From positions 62,001 to 126,000 of the forward strand of contig NZ_JACDUR010000001.1 of assembly GCF_013761175.1 (NCBI RefSeq): 64,000 bases of DNA, given 5' to 3'. A program made the position numbers and the translations under genes. The stretch comes from Nonomuraea soli (GTDB lineage: Bacteria > Actinomycetota > Actinomycetes > Streptosporangiales > Streptosporangiaceae). The notes under the pieces are model-generated. The model made no database searches. It saw only the letters and a list, made by a program, of their open reading frames with translations, and had not been told where the DNA came from. The number at the start of each line of letters is the position of its first letter. Position 1 is the stretch's first letter. This document shows positions 26,017-34,684 of the stretch, piece by piece.

Positions 26017-27060
26017 TCAGCGGAACGCCGGCATGACCTCGGCGGCGAAGAAGCGCATGACCTGCTTCATCTCCTCGAGCGGCATCGGCCTGGTGCTGCC
26101 GAAGTCGCACAGCAGCTGCCCGAATCCCGCGTCGCGCAGCACGGAGATCTGCTCGACGACCCGGCCGGGATCCCCGATGACCTCCAGCTGCTCCCACCGG
26201 AAGTCGTTGCTCACCGAACCGCCCTTGAGATAGCGGTCCTGGTAGTACTCGAAGCCCTGGGCGGCCTTGCCGGTGCGCGAATCGATCGGCGCGCTGCGCT
26301 CGTTGAAGATGCGCGAGCGGTCGAATCCGGCCTCGAACCGCGCCTGGTCCTCGCGTGCCTGCTCCAGCGTGGGCGCCACGTAGACGCTGCGCGCCACGAC
26401 GAGGCTGTCGGCGCGCTGTCCCGAGATCGTCTGCCAGGTCTCGGCGGCCTGCACCACCTTGCGGAAGGGTGCCGCGGGGTCGGCCAGGATCGGGATGCCG
26501 CGCTCGGCGTACATCGTCACCGTCTCGGGGGAGACGGCCGCCACGTGGATAGGCGGGTGCGGCGTCTGCACCGGGCGGGGCGTCAGCGCCACCTCCGCGC
26601 CGGTCTTGTAGAACTTGCCCTCGTGCTGGAACGACTCGCGGGTGAACAGCCCGAGGATCACGTCCAGCGACTCGTTGAAGCGGTCGCGCGCCTCGGCCAG
26701 GTCGATGCCGAAGCCCTCGAACTCGAAGCTCTGGTAGCCGCGGCCGATGCCGAGGTCGAGCCGGCCGTTCGAGAGCACGTCGACCAGCGCCGCCTCCTCG
26801 GCGACGTGCACGGGATTGTGCAGGGGCAGGACCACGATGCCGGTGCCCAGGCGGATGCGCTCGGTCCTGGCGGCGGCGTGGGCGAGGATCGTGAACAGGT
26901 TCGGCACCACGCCGTAGTCGCGGAAGTGGTGCTCGGCCAGGCGCACGCCGTCGAATCCCAGCTCTTCGGCCAGCTCGATGAGCTCCAGGTGGTAGTCGTA
27001 GACGTCCTTGAAGCTCTGTCCATCGAACCGATGGAAGAGGTGGAAGGTCGAGAACTTCAT
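26017..27060 (-). CDS. LLM class flavin-dependent oxidoreductase (bacterial luciferase-like)
   Basis: A 347-residue luciferase-like monooxygenase: MKFSTFHLFHRFDG, LAEELGFDGVRLAEHHFRDYGVVPN, RIRLGTGIVVLPLHNPVHVAEEAALVDVLSNGRLDLGIGRGYQ and the substrate-loop region are typical of FMN-dependent alkanal monooxygenase relatives. The AEHHF motif and the length distinguish it from the F420-type LLM protein at 5431. It would insert oxygen into a substrate using reduced flavin from a separate reductase. The start ATG at 27060 lies 19 bases from operator site E, which it shares with the divergent nitrilase gene. Confidence 0.9.
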   Translation of the reverse strand: MKFSTFHLFHRFDGQSFKDVYDYHLELIELAEELGFDGVRLAEHHFRDYGVVPNLFTILAHAAARTERIRLGTGIVVLPLHNPVHVAEEAALVDVLSNGRLDLGIGRGYQSFEFEGFGIDLAEARDRFNESLDVILGLFTRESFQHEGKFYKTGAEVALTPRPVQTPHPPIHVAAVSPETVTMYAERGIPILADPAAPFRKVVQAAETWQTISGQRADSLVVARSVYVAPTLEQAREDQARFEAGFDRSRIFNERSAPIDSRTGKAAQGFEYYQDRYLKGGSVSNDFRWEQLEVIGDPGRVVEQISVLRDAGFGQLLCDFGSTRPMPLEEMKQVMRFFAAEVMPAFR

Positions 27061-27078
27061 GCCGGCCCCTCATCTGCT

Positions 27079-27098
27079 AACCAAGCGCTCGCTTGGGC
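27079..27098 (+). promoter_or_regulatory. Operator-like palindrome, site E of shared 20-bp motif
   Basis: AACCAAGCGCTCGCTTGGGC: AACCAAGC and GCTTGGGC around GCTC, nearly a perfect palindrome (CCAAGC/GCTTGG exact). It lies between the divergent LLM gene (start 27060) and the nitrilase gene (start 27127), and probably controls both. Confidence 0.65.
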
Positions 27099-27126
27099 AG
27101 CGTATCAGGAGCCATAGGATCACGCC

Positions 27127-28038
27127 ATGCGTATCGCCGCCGCCCAAGCCCGCTGCCCCTGGCTCGACCCCGCGGCAGGAACCGCCAAGGTCCTGGACTT
27201 CCTCCACGACGCCGCCGACCGGCAGGTCGAACTCGTCGCCTTCCCCGAGACCTTCCTGTCCGGCTACCCGTACTGGCTCAGCTCCACCGGCGGCGCCGCC
27301 TTCGACGACCCGCTGCAGAAGCAGGCCTACGCCTGCTACCTCGACGCCGCCGTGGAACTGGGCGGCCCCGAGCTGGCGACCATCACCGAGGCCGTGCGCG
27401 ACCTGGGGATCTTCACCTACCTGGGCATCAGCGAGCGCTCGGGAGGCACCGTCTACTGCACGCTGGTCGCGATCTCGCCCGACCACGGCGTCGTCTCAGC
27501 CCACCGCAAGCTCATGCCGACCTTCGAGGAGCGGCTGGTCTGGGGCACGGGCGACGGCCACGGGCTGCGCGCCCACACCTTCCGCGGGGTGCGGGCGGGC
27601 GGGCTCAACTGCTGGGAGAACTGGATGCCGCTGGCCCGCCAGTCGCTCTACGCCCAGGGCGTCGACCTGCACGTCTCGGTCTGGCCGGGCTCCACGGGGC
27701 TGACGCGCGACATCACCCGCTTCATCGCGCGCGAGGGCCGGGTCTACTCCCTGGCGGCCGGGGCGCTCATCTCCTTCGACGACGTGCCCGCGGGCTTCCC
27801 GTTCACCGTGGAGCAGCCGTCGGGCTACGACGGCGGCTCGGCGATCGCCGGGCCCGACGGCGAGTGGGTCGTGGAGCCGGTCTCGGGCGAGGAACGCCTG
27901 GTCATCGCCGATCTCGACCTGGCGCGGGTCAGGGGCGAGCGGCAGAACTTCGATCCCGCGGGCCACTATCACCGCGGCGACGTGCTCCGGCTGACCGTCG
28001 ACCGCAGGCGGTTGTCGGGCGCCGAGTTCCTCGACTGA
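27127..28038 (+). CDS. Carbon-nitrogen hydrolase (nitrilase superfamily)
   Basis: A 303-residue nitrilase-fold enzyme. The triad is visible: Glu in AFPETFLSGYPYW, Lys in HRKLMPTFEERLVWG, and Cys in GGLNCWENWMPLARQSLYAQG. The FLSGYPYW and CWENWMP sequences match the aliphatic/aryl nitrilase branch better than amidase or beta-ureidopropionase branches. It would convert a nitrile to a carboxylic acid and ammonia, which a neighbouring CoA ligase could then activate. ATG 27127 is the first start after the divergent promoter with site E. A strong hairpin follows the stop. Confidence 0.9.
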   Translation: MRIAAAQARCPWLDPAAGTAKVLDFLHDAADRQVELVAFPETFLSGYPYWLSSTGGAAFDDPLQKQAYACYLDAAVELGGPELATITEAVRDLGIFTYLGISERSGGTVYCTLVAISPDHGVVSAHRKLMPTFEERLVWGTGDGHGLRAHTFRGVRAGGLNCWENWMPLARQSLYAQGVDLHVSVWPGSTGLTRDITRFIAREGRVYSLAAGALISFDDVPAGFPFTVEQPSGYDGGSAIAGPDGEWVVEPVSGEERLVIADLDLARVRGERQNFDPAGHYHRGDVLRLTVDRRRLSGAEFLD

Positions 28039-28040
28039 TC

Positions 28041-28090
28041 CCCGTACGGCACGCGCCGGGCTGCACCGGCCCTGGCGCGTGCCGTACGGG
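28041..28090. terminator. Strong bidirectional hairpin between converging genes
   Basis: CCCGTACGGCACGCGCC (28041-28057) pairs perfectly with 28074-28090 as a 17-bp stem; the 16-base loop can pair further (GGG/CCC). It lies between the nitrilase stop and the M64 peptidase stop and suits a terminator for both strands. No U-tract follows, as is usual in high-GC actinobacteria. Confidence 0.8.
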
Positions 28091-28096
28091 AAGATC

Positions 28097-29332
28097 TCAG
28101 TGGTTGCCCTTGACCGTCCAGGTCACCGACTGGGTGAGCGGTCCGGCGAGGTGGGCGGGGTCGCGCACGTCGGGTGTCGTGTGCGAGACCTCCACGCGGA
28201 AGGTGCCCCCGTTGCCGCCGCCGACGGCCCGCACCGAGGTACGGCCCCGCCAGTCGGCCATCTCGTGGCCGTTCTTGAACCAGCGCACCGTCAGCCCCTC
28301 GACCGGGAGCGTGGTGATCGCCAGGGTGCTCTGTCGCGGCACCGGCGAGGTGTTCGGGGTGTGGGCGTCGATCGGCCGGGCGATCTCGAAGAACTCGGCG
28401 ATCATCTTCTCCCTGCCGACCGAGTTGAACTCCCTGCGCAGGCTGCGCATCAGCGAGTTGTCGCTGGGACGGAAGGCGCCGTACTGCGTGTAGTAGGCGC
28501 CCTCGAAGGCGCCGGTCACGCCGCCGTCGGGGGTGGGGGAGCCGAGCCAGCGCCACCACTTGGCCCGCTCGGCGGTCATCTGCTCGGCGTTCTTGATCGT
28601 GACGTTGGCCTCGGCGAGCTCCGGGCCCTCGTAGCGGCTGCCGTCGCCGGGGAAGGCCCAGTACGGGTACTCGTCGGCCAGGTCGCCCAGCGAGTGGCCG
28701 AGCTCGTGCGGCAGGATCTCCGCGCCCAGCGCGTGCCCGCCCGCGAAGGTGACGAGTTCCTCCTCGGTGTAGCCGGCTCCGCCGTACTTGGTGGTGTTGG
28801 CCAGGACCGCGATCTGGTCCATGCCGGGCGCGAGCGCCGCGTGGGCACGCGCGGCGTCGATGTCGACGCACAGCAGCCGCTCCAGGCCGTCGCACCAGAA
28901 CTGCGCGCCGAGCGGGGTGTCCTTGACGACGTCGGCGGTCGGGTCGCCGGTGACCCCGGAGACGGGGGAGACGACGTTGACCTGCCAGACGTTGAAGAGC
29001 TCGCGGTAGGTCCTGAAGGGCTCCTTGGCGGTCATGCGGGCCCAGGTGTCGGCCACCTGGGCGGAGTAGGAGGCCTGGTCGGCGGCGGTGTAGCCATCGC
29101 CGAGGAAGGTCAGGTCGATGCGGTTGGCAGGGTCGCCGTTCACCTCGACGGGGGTGACGGTGGCGGTGGGCGCCAGGCGGGCGCGCAGGCGCGGCTCGGG
29201 CAGGTCGACGGGGACGCGGGTGATCGTGCCGTCCTCGCTGAAGACCTCCATGGGCCGCGGTCCGGCCGAGGCCTGGGCGGGGGCGCCGATCAGGGTGAGC
29301 GTGCAGAGCAGGGCTAGGGTGAGTCGCCGCAT
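28097..29332 (-). CDS. Secreted M64 family metallopeptidase (IgA peptidase-like)
   Basis: A 411-residue secreted zinc protease. The signal peptide is MRRLTLALLCTLTLIGAPAQASA (cleavage near residue 23). The catalytic motif HELGHSLGDLADEY carries the HExxH zinc site and the third ligand. The N-terminal RIDLTFLGDGYTAADQASYSAQV is the hallmark of peptidase M64. The C-terminal ~90 residues look like a beta-sandwich domain (PVEGLTVRWFKNGHEM...). M64 proteins were named for Clostridium ramosum IgA peptidase, but most soil members have unknown substrates. Monocistronic; its end shares a hairpin with the nitrilase gene. Confidence 0.92.
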   Translation of the reverse strand: MRRLTLALLCTLTLIGAPAQASAGPRPMEVFSEDGTITRVPVDLPEPRLRARLAPTATVTPVEVNGDPANRIDLTFLGDGYTAADQASYSAQVADTWARMTAKEPFRTYRELFNVWQVNVVSPVSGVTGDPTADVVKDTPLGAQFWCDGLERLLCVDIDAARAHAALAPGMDQIAVLANTTKYGGAGYTEEELVTFAGGHALGAEILPHELGHSLGDLADEYPYWAFPGDGSRYEGPELAEANVTIKNAEQMTAERAKWWRWLGSPTPDGGVTGAFEGAYYTQYGAFRPSDNSLMRSLRREFNSVGREKMIAEFFEIARPIDAHTPNTSPVPRQSTLAITTLPVEGLTVRWFKNGHEMADWRGRTSVRAVGGGNGGTFRVEVSHTTPDVRDPAHLAGPLTQSVTWTVKGNH

Positions 29333-29453
29333 GCCGAGGATCGTGGCCGCGCCGGATCACGGCCAGATGACGCGTTCTGCGGCGAAAAATCGGTATAAGC
29401 AGGTCAGCGGGCATCCATATCGCCGGTGTTATGGAATGTGATATGGCTTCTCC

Positions 29454-30401
29454 GTGAGCCTGGAGCTGCGCCACCTCAGAGCCGTCTGCGCGATCGCCGA
29501 CGCCGGCAGCGTCAGCCGCGCCGCCACCGTGCTGGGCACCTCCCAGCCCGCGCTCACCGCCCAGCTTCAGCGCATCGAGCGGGTGCTCGGCGGGCGCCTG
29601 TTCACCCGCGGCAGGCACGGCGTCACCCCGACCCCGCTCGGCGCCTACGTGCTCGAACGTTCCCGCATCCTGCTCATCGGCATGGAGGAACTGCTCGCCG
29701 GCGCCACCGCCCGGCCCTCGGGCACGATACGGCTCGGCGGCGTGGCCGGGCCCATCCTGCCCGGCCTGGTCGAGCTGCTGGGGGCGGGCGTGAGCTCCTA
29801 CGCCGACGACTCGCCCCAGCTCCTGTGCGACCTCGTCGCCGCCGGCCGCCTCGACGCCGCCGTGGTGGCCGACTACCGCGAGCACGAGCTGCGCCCGCCA
29901 CCTCCGCTGCGCTCGGCGGTCATGGCCGAGGAGCCGATCTTCATGGCCGTGCCCGAGACCCACCCGCTGGCCGTGCGCGACGAGATCGGCCTGGCCGAGC
30001 TGGCGGGCGAGGCCTTCGTCCTGTCACCGTCCGACGGCGGCGGCTGGCCCGAGTGTTTCCTGCTGGCCTGCATGCGTGCCGGGTTCGCGCCACGCACCCC
30101 CCACCAGGCGGCCGACGGCTGGGTCATCCGCTCCATGGTCACCACGGGCGGCGCGGTCGCGCCCTGCCGCGCTACCTTCGCCGAGAGCCCCGGCCTGGTC
30201 ATCAGGCCGCTGACCGGCACCCCGCTGACCATGCGCCACCTGCTCGTCTGGCACCCCCACGGAACGCTGGCCGAACGCTCGGAGGAGGTCATCGGGTACG
30301 GCACGCGCCTGTTCTCCGCCTATGCCCTCGACCGGCCCAGGTACGTGGAGTGGTTAGGGTTGCGGCGTGAGAGTGACGATGCCCGGCCTGACCGCCGTTG
30401 A
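29454..30401 (+). CDS. LysR family transcriptional regulator
   Basis: A 315-residue LysR regulator. The HTH is LELRHLRAVCAIADAGSVSRAATVLGTSQPALTAQLQRIERVLGGRLFTRGRHGVTPTPLG; the periplasmic-binding-like effector domain follows (GTIRLGGVAGPILPGLVELL ... PIFMAVPETHPLAVRDEIGLAELAGEAFVLSP). The start is GTG at 29454. The downstream alpha/beta hydrolase begins inside its 3' end, so the two are co-transcribed, unlike the usual divergent LysR arrangement. The upstream gene is the M64 peptidase on the other strand, which it could also regulate through the 120-base divergent gap. Confidence 0.9.
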   Translation: MSLELRHLRAVCAIADAGSVSRAATVLGTSQPALTAQLQRIERVLGGRLFTRGRHGVTPTPLGAYVLERSRILLIGMEELLAGATARPSGTIRLGGVAGPILPGLVELLGAGVSSYADDSPQLLCDLVAAGRLDAAVVADYREHELRPPPPLRSAVMAEEPIFMAVPETHPLAVRDEIGLAELAGEAFVLSPSDGGGWPECFLLACMRAGFAPRTPHQAADGWVIRSMVTTGGAVAPCRATFAESPGLVIRPLTGTPLTMRHLLVWHPHGTLAERSEEVIGYGTRLFSAYALDRPRYVEWLGLRRESDDARPDRR

Positions 30402-31596
30402 CCACGAGTTCGCCGTTCCGCTCGACCACGCCGACCCCGCCGGGCCCACCATCACCGTCTTCGCCCGCGAGATCGTCTCCCCCGACAAGGCGGGCCAGGA
30501 CCTGCCCTGGGCGGTGTTCCTGCAGGGCGGACCCGGCGGCAAGTCCCCGCGCCTCGACGGCCCCGCCTACTTCTCCCACATCCTCAAGACCCATCGCGTG
30601 CTCCTGCTCGACCAGCGCGGCACCGGCCGCAGCACCCCGGCCGTCGCCGAGGGCTCGCCGAAGGAGCTCGCCCGTCGGCTCGGCCACTTCCGCGCCGACG
30701 CGATCGTCGCCGACTGCGAGCACATCCGCCGCGCGCTGGGCATCGAACAGTGGGAGACCTGGGGGCAGAGCTACGGCGGCTTCGTCACCCTCACCTACCT
30801 GTCGCAGGCGCCCGAAGGGCTGAAGGCCTGCCACATCACCGGCGGCCTGGCCGGGATCGACGCGAGTGCCGACGACGTCTACACGCGCACCTACCCGCGC
30901 GTCCGCGAGAAGATCCGCGCCTTCTACGCCCGCTACCCCGGCGACCGCGCCAAGGTCACCGCCATCGCCGAGCACCTGTCGTCCACCGGGGTCACCCTGC
31001 CCGACGGCGACCCGCTGACCTTCAGGCGCTGGCAGTCGCTGGGCATGATGCTCGGCAGGAGCGGCGGCGCGGAGAAGCTGCACTGGCTGCTCGACGAGGC
31101 CTGGATCGGCGGGCGGCTGTCCGACGCCTTCCTCTACGACGTGATGATGGAGACGTCGTTCCACGCCGGGCCGCTGTACGCCGTGCTCCACGAGTCGATC
31201 TACAGCCAGGGCCCGGCCACCGCGTGGTCGGCCGAGCGCCTGCTGCCCGACGACTTCCGGGCGCCCGACATGTTCACCGGCGAGATGATCTATCCGTGGA
31301 TGTTCGCCGACATGCGGGCGCTGCGCCCCTTTCGCGAGGCCGCCGAGCTGCTGGCCGAGCGGGACGACTGGCCCCCGCTCTACGACGCGGCCCGCCTGGC
31401 GTCCAACGAGGTCCCGGTCGCGGCGGTCGTCTACCACGACGACATGTACGTGGACGCGGGACTCTCGCTCGACACCGCCTCCCGGCTGGGCGCCTGCAAG
31501 GTGTGGGTCACCAATGAGTACGAGCACAACGGCTTCCGCGCAGACGGGCGGCGCATCACCGCCCGCCTGATGGAGATGAACGCCGGCCTCGTCTAG
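30367..31596 (+). CDS. Alpha/beta hydrolase, proline iminopeptidase-like (S33)
   Basis: A 409-residue alpha/beta hydrolase of the prolyl aminopeptidase type. The oxyanion loop is FLQGGPGGKSPR, LLLDQRGTGRS follows, the nucleophile is Ser135 in WGQSYGGFV, and the late histidine is in NEYEHNGFRADG. The long helical cap (residues ~150-340) is typical of larger S33 peptidases. It would remove N-terminal residues, classically proline, from peptides. No signal peptide is present, so it is cytosolic. The GTG at 30367 overlaps the LysR gene by 35 bases; an ATG at 30379 is the alternative start. Confidence 0.9.
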   Translation: MRVTMPGLTAVDHEFAVPLDHADPAGPTITVFAREIVSPDKAGQDLPWAVFLQGGPGGKSPRLDGPAYFSHILKTHRVLLLDQRGTGRSTPAVAEGSPKELARRLGHFRADAIVADCEHIRRALGIEQWETWGQSYGGFVTLTYLSQAPEGLKACHITGGLAGIDASADDVYTRTYPRVREKIRAFYARYPGDRAKVTAIAEHLSSTGVTLPDGDPLTFRRWQSLGMMLGRSGGAEKLHWLLDEAWIGGRLSDAFLYDVMMETSFHAGPLYAVLHESIYSQGPATAWSAERLLPDDFRAPDMFTGEMIYPWMFADMRALRPFREAAELLAERDDWPPLYDAARLASNEVPVAAVVYHDDMYVDAGLSLDTASRLGACKVWVTNEYEHNGFRADGRRITARLMEMNAGLV

Positions 31597-33002
31597 GAGA
31601 CGATCTCCCGCAGCGGCAGCCGTACCTCGAACCACGTGTCACCCGGCGCCGAGCGCATCTTGATCTCGCCGCCGTGGCGGCCGGCCACGATGCGGTAGGA
31701 GATGTCGAGGCCGAGCCCGGTGCCCTTGCCGACGCCCTTGGTGGTGAAGAACGGCTCGAAGACCCGTTCCTTGATCGCCTCGGGCACTCCGGGTCCGGTG
31801 TCGCCGATCTCGATGATCGCCTCGTCCTCGTCGTGCGCGGTGCGGATCGTCAGCGTGCCCTCGCCCTCCATCGCGTCGAGCGCGTTGTGGATGAGGTTGG
31901 TCCACACCTGGTTGAGCTCGCCCGCGTAGGCCGGGATCGGCGGGAGGGTGCGGTCGAAGTCGGTCACCACCGTCACACCGGGCGGGATCTTGCCACGGAA
32001 GATCGCGATCGTGCTCTCCAGCAGTTCGTGCACGTCGACCGTCTGGAAGGGCGCCCGGTCCATCTGGGAGTACTGCTTGGCCGAGGCCAGCAGCGAGCTG
32101 ATGCGCTCGGTGGCCTCGGTGACCTCCTTGAGCATCTGCGAGATCTCGACCGCCTCCGACAACCAGCGCAGCGCGGTGCCGGCGTGCTGGTCGCCGACCT
32201 TGTGGCGCACCTTGTCCATGGTCTCGATGGTGAAACCGGCGTTGACCAGGCCGGGAGCCAGGTCCCACGCGTCGTCGATGCCGATCTCCTCAAGCGCGTC
32301 GCCGATCTCGTCCTCGGCGTCGGAGACCTCCATCGGGGTGCGCTTGGGCACGTTGCCCACCGCCTGCGCGCACATCTCGACCGTGTCGATCAGCGCCCGC
32401 AGCTTCTCGGGCGGGATGCCGCCCTCGGCCAGCTCGGCGAGCTGGATGCGGGAGTTGCGGATCAGCTGCCGCAGCTCGCCCACCGCGCGCACCGCCGCAG
32501 CGGCGGGGTTGTTGAGCTCGTGGGTGAGCCCCGCGGTGATCTGGCCCAGCGCGGCCAGGCGCTGCCGCCTGTCGATGATCTCCCGCTGCACGCGCCCGCC
32601 CAGGAACATGCCCTGCAGCAGGTGGGTGGCCATGGGGAACCACTCGGCGACGATGTAGGCGAACTTCTTGGCCGGCAGCTCGAAGGTCCTGCTCGGCGCG
32701 GTGGCCTTGAGCGAGTGGGTGTACAGCGGCGGCGCCTGCGGGCCCAGCCACGCCTGGGTGGCTCCGCCGTACACGCCGGGCTGGGAGGTGCGGGGCGCGG
32801 CGACCGTGCCCGCGGTGGTCTCGGTGATCATCTGCATCTCACCCTCGACCAGCACCACGAAGCAGGTGGCCTCCTCGCCCTGGGTGACGATCATCTCGTC
32901 CTGGGCGTAGGTGCGCTCGGCTCCCTTGGTCAGCAGCAGCTCCAGCTGCTCGTCGCTGAGCCTCTCGAAGAGGAAGAGCTTGCGAAGTTCGTCAGCGTTC
33001 AC
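31593..33002 (-). CDS. Sensor histidine kinase with N-terminal cyclic nucleotide-binding-like domain
   Basis: A 469-residue cytosolic kinase. Residues ~1-125 form a CNB-like beta-roll (LFLFERLSDEQLELLLTKGAERTYAQDEMIVTQGEEATCFVVLVEGEMQM). The dimerisation/phosphoacceptor helix has His161 in ITAGLTHELNNPAAAA, then a long helical stretch and a HATPase domain (NLIHNALDAMEG, IGDTGPGVPEAI, GVGKGTGLGLDIS). No membrane segment is present, so it senses a cytosolic signal. The GTG start overlaps by 4 bases the stop of the response-regulator/reductase fusion, its obvious partner. The stop overlaps by 4 bases the end of the convergent S33 hydrolase gene. Confidence 0.92.
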   Translation of the reverse strand: MNADELRKLFLFERLSDEQLELLLTKGAERTYAQDEMIVTQGEEATCFVVLVEGEMQMITETTAGTVAAPRTSQPGVYGGATQAWLGPQAPPLYTHSLKATAPSRTFELPAKKFAYIVAEWFPMATHLLQGMFLGGRVQREIIDRRQRLAALGQITAGLTHELNNPAAAAVRAVGELRQLIRNSRIQLAELAEGGIPPEKLRALIDTVEMCAQAVGNVPKRTPMEVSDAEDEIGDALEEIGIDDAWDLAPGLVNAGFTIETMDKVRHKVGDQHAGTALRWLSEAVEISQMLKEVTEATERISSLLASAKQYSQMDRAPFQTVDVHELLESTIAIFRGKIPPGVTVVTDFDRTLPPIPAYAGELNQVWTNLIHNALDAMEGEGTLTIRTAHDEDEAIIEIGDTGPGVPEAIKERVFEPFFTTKGVGKGTGLGLDISYRIVAGRHGGEIKMRSAPGDTWFEVRLPLREIVS

Positions 33003-34660
33003 TGTTTCTCCAGGTACCTGTGCACCAGCGCCACCGCCATCGCGCCCTCGCCGACGGCCGAGGCGACCCTCTTGATCGAGTCGGAGCGCACGTCGCCGGC
33101 CGCGAACACGCCCGGCACGTTGGTCTCCAGGAAGTACGGCTCGCGCCGCAGCGGCCACTGCTTCGGCCGCCGGCCGCCGACCACCAGGTCGGGACCGGTC
33201 AGCACGAAACCCTTGCCGTCGCGCTCGACCGTCTCGTCCAGCCACGAGGTGTACGGCTCGGCTCCGATGAAGACGAACAGCCACTGCGCGTCGGCGAGGT
33301 ATTCCTTGCCGTCCTCCTCGACGCGCAGGCGTTCGAGGTGGCCGTCGCCCTCGGCGCCGGTCACCTGGCTGCGGTAGTGCACCCTGATGTTGGGCTTCTC
33401 CGCGATCTGCTCGATGAGGTAGGCGGACATCGACTTCTCCAACCCGTCACCTCTCACCAACACATGAACCGTGCTGGCGAATCCCGACAGGTAGACGGCG
33501 GCCTGACCGGCCGAGTTGGCCGCCCCCACGATGTAGACCTCGCTGTCCTGGCAGCTGGGCGCCTCGGTCAGCGCCGCGCCGTAGTAGACGCCGCGGCCTA
33601 CGAAGTCGTCGAGGCCCGGCGCGTCGAGCCTGCGGTAGCTCACCCCGGTCGCGAGGATCACCGCGTGCGCCGCGATCTGCTCGCCCTCCTTGAAGCTCAC
33701 CACCCTGGCCTGGCCGTGCGGCTCCAGCGCGGTGACCTTCCTGGCGGTCAGCAGCTCGGCGCCGAACTTCAGCGCCTGCCGCCTGGCCCGGTCGGCCAGC
33801 TGCTGGCCGGACACGCCGTCGGGGAAGCCCAGGTAGTTCTCGATCCTGGAGCTCTGGCCCGCCTGGCCGCCGCTGGCGTGCGCCTCGACCAGGACCGTGT
33901 TCAGGCCCTCCGACGCGCCGTAGACGGCCGCGCCCAGCCCGGCGGGGCCGCCGCCGATGACGATCAGGTCGTAGAAGTCGGTCGCCGGAGTCGTCGACAG
34001 GCCCACCGCGGTGGCCAGCGTCGACTGGGTGGGCGCCTGCAACGCGTCGCCGCCGGCCGTCACCACGAGCGGCAGCCTGCACACCTCGGGGCCGCCGGCC
34101 GCGGTGATCAGCTGCGCCGCCTCGGGGTCCTCGGCCAGCATCCAGCGGTAGGGCACGTGGTTGCGGGCCAGGAAGTCTCTCACCTGGTAGGAGGGCGCCG
34201 ACCAGCGGTCGCCCACCACGCGCAGCTCGGCCTGCTCGACCCGGTCGGCGCGCTGCCAGGCGTCGAGCTGGCCGTCCATCACCGGGTAGAACTTCTCCTC
34301 CGGCGGGTCCCACGGCTTGAGCAGGTAATGGTCGAGGTCGACGACGTTGATCGCCTGGATCGCCGCGTCGGTGTCGGCGTAGGCGGTCAGCAACACCCTG
34401 CGGGCGAAGGGATACAGATCCATGGCCTGCTCGAGGAACTGCACGCCGTTCAGCTGCGGCATCCGGTAGTCGGCCAGGATCGCGGCGACGTCGTCGCCGC
34501 GCAGGCGCATCTCCCGCAGGGCGTCGATGCCCTGCAGCGCCTCTTCCGCCCTGACAATCCGGTACTGCTGGCCATACCTGCGCCGCAGGTCTCTGGCGAC
34601 GGCCCGGGAGACGCCCGGGTCGTCGTCGACGGTCACGATGATCGGCTTGTCCACACTCAC
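32999..34660 (-). CDS. Fused response regulator receiver / thioredoxin reductase-like flavoprotein lacking CxxC
   Basis: A 553-residue fusion. The receiver domain (1-125) has the acidic cluster Asp12-14, phosphoacceptor Asp64 (ILADYRMP), Thr92 and Lys115 (LLKPWD). Residues ~140-225 look like a thioredoxin/glutaredoxin-like domain without an obvious CxxC. A thioredoxin-reductase-like FAD/NADPH module follows (DLIVIGGGPAGLGAAVYGASEGLNTVLVEA, YIVGAANSAGQAAVYLSGFA, VPGVFAAGDVRSDSIKRVASAVGEG). The redox CxxC of true thioredoxin reductase (CATC) is replaced by GAAL (about 361-364). A phosphorylation-controlled NAD(P)H flavoenzyme is inferred; the electron acceptor is unknown. Co-transcribed with the CNB-kinase. 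Confidence 0.92.
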   Translation of the reverse strand: MSVDKPIIVTVDDDPGVSRAVARDLRRRYGQQYRIVRAEEALQGIDALREMRLRGDDVAAILADYRMPQLNGVQFLEQAMDLYPFARRVLLTAYADTDAAIQAINVVDLDHYLLKPWDPPEEKFYPVMDGQLDAWQRADRVEQAELRVVGDRWSAPSYQVRDFLARNHVPYRWMLAEDPEAAQLITAAGGPEVCRLPLVVTAGGDALQAPTQSTLATAVGLSTTPATDFYDLIVIGGGPAGLGAAVYGASEGLNTVLVEAHASGGQAGQSSRIENYLGFPDGVSGQQLADRARRQALKFGAELLTARKVTALEPHGQARVVSFKEGEQIAAHAVILATGVSYRRLDAPGLDDFVGRGVYYGAALTEAPSCQDSEVYIVGAANSAGQAAVYLSGFASTVHVLVRGDGLEKSMSAYLIEQIAEKPNIRVHYRSQVTGAEGDGHLERLRVEEDGKEYLADAQWLFVFIGAEPYTSWLDETVERDGKGFVLTGPDLVVGGRRPKQWPLRREPYFLETNVPGVFAAGDVRSDSIKRVASAVGEGAMAVALVHRYLEKQ

Positions 34661-34684
34661 CCATAGAGCATGCCATGCCGCTCT

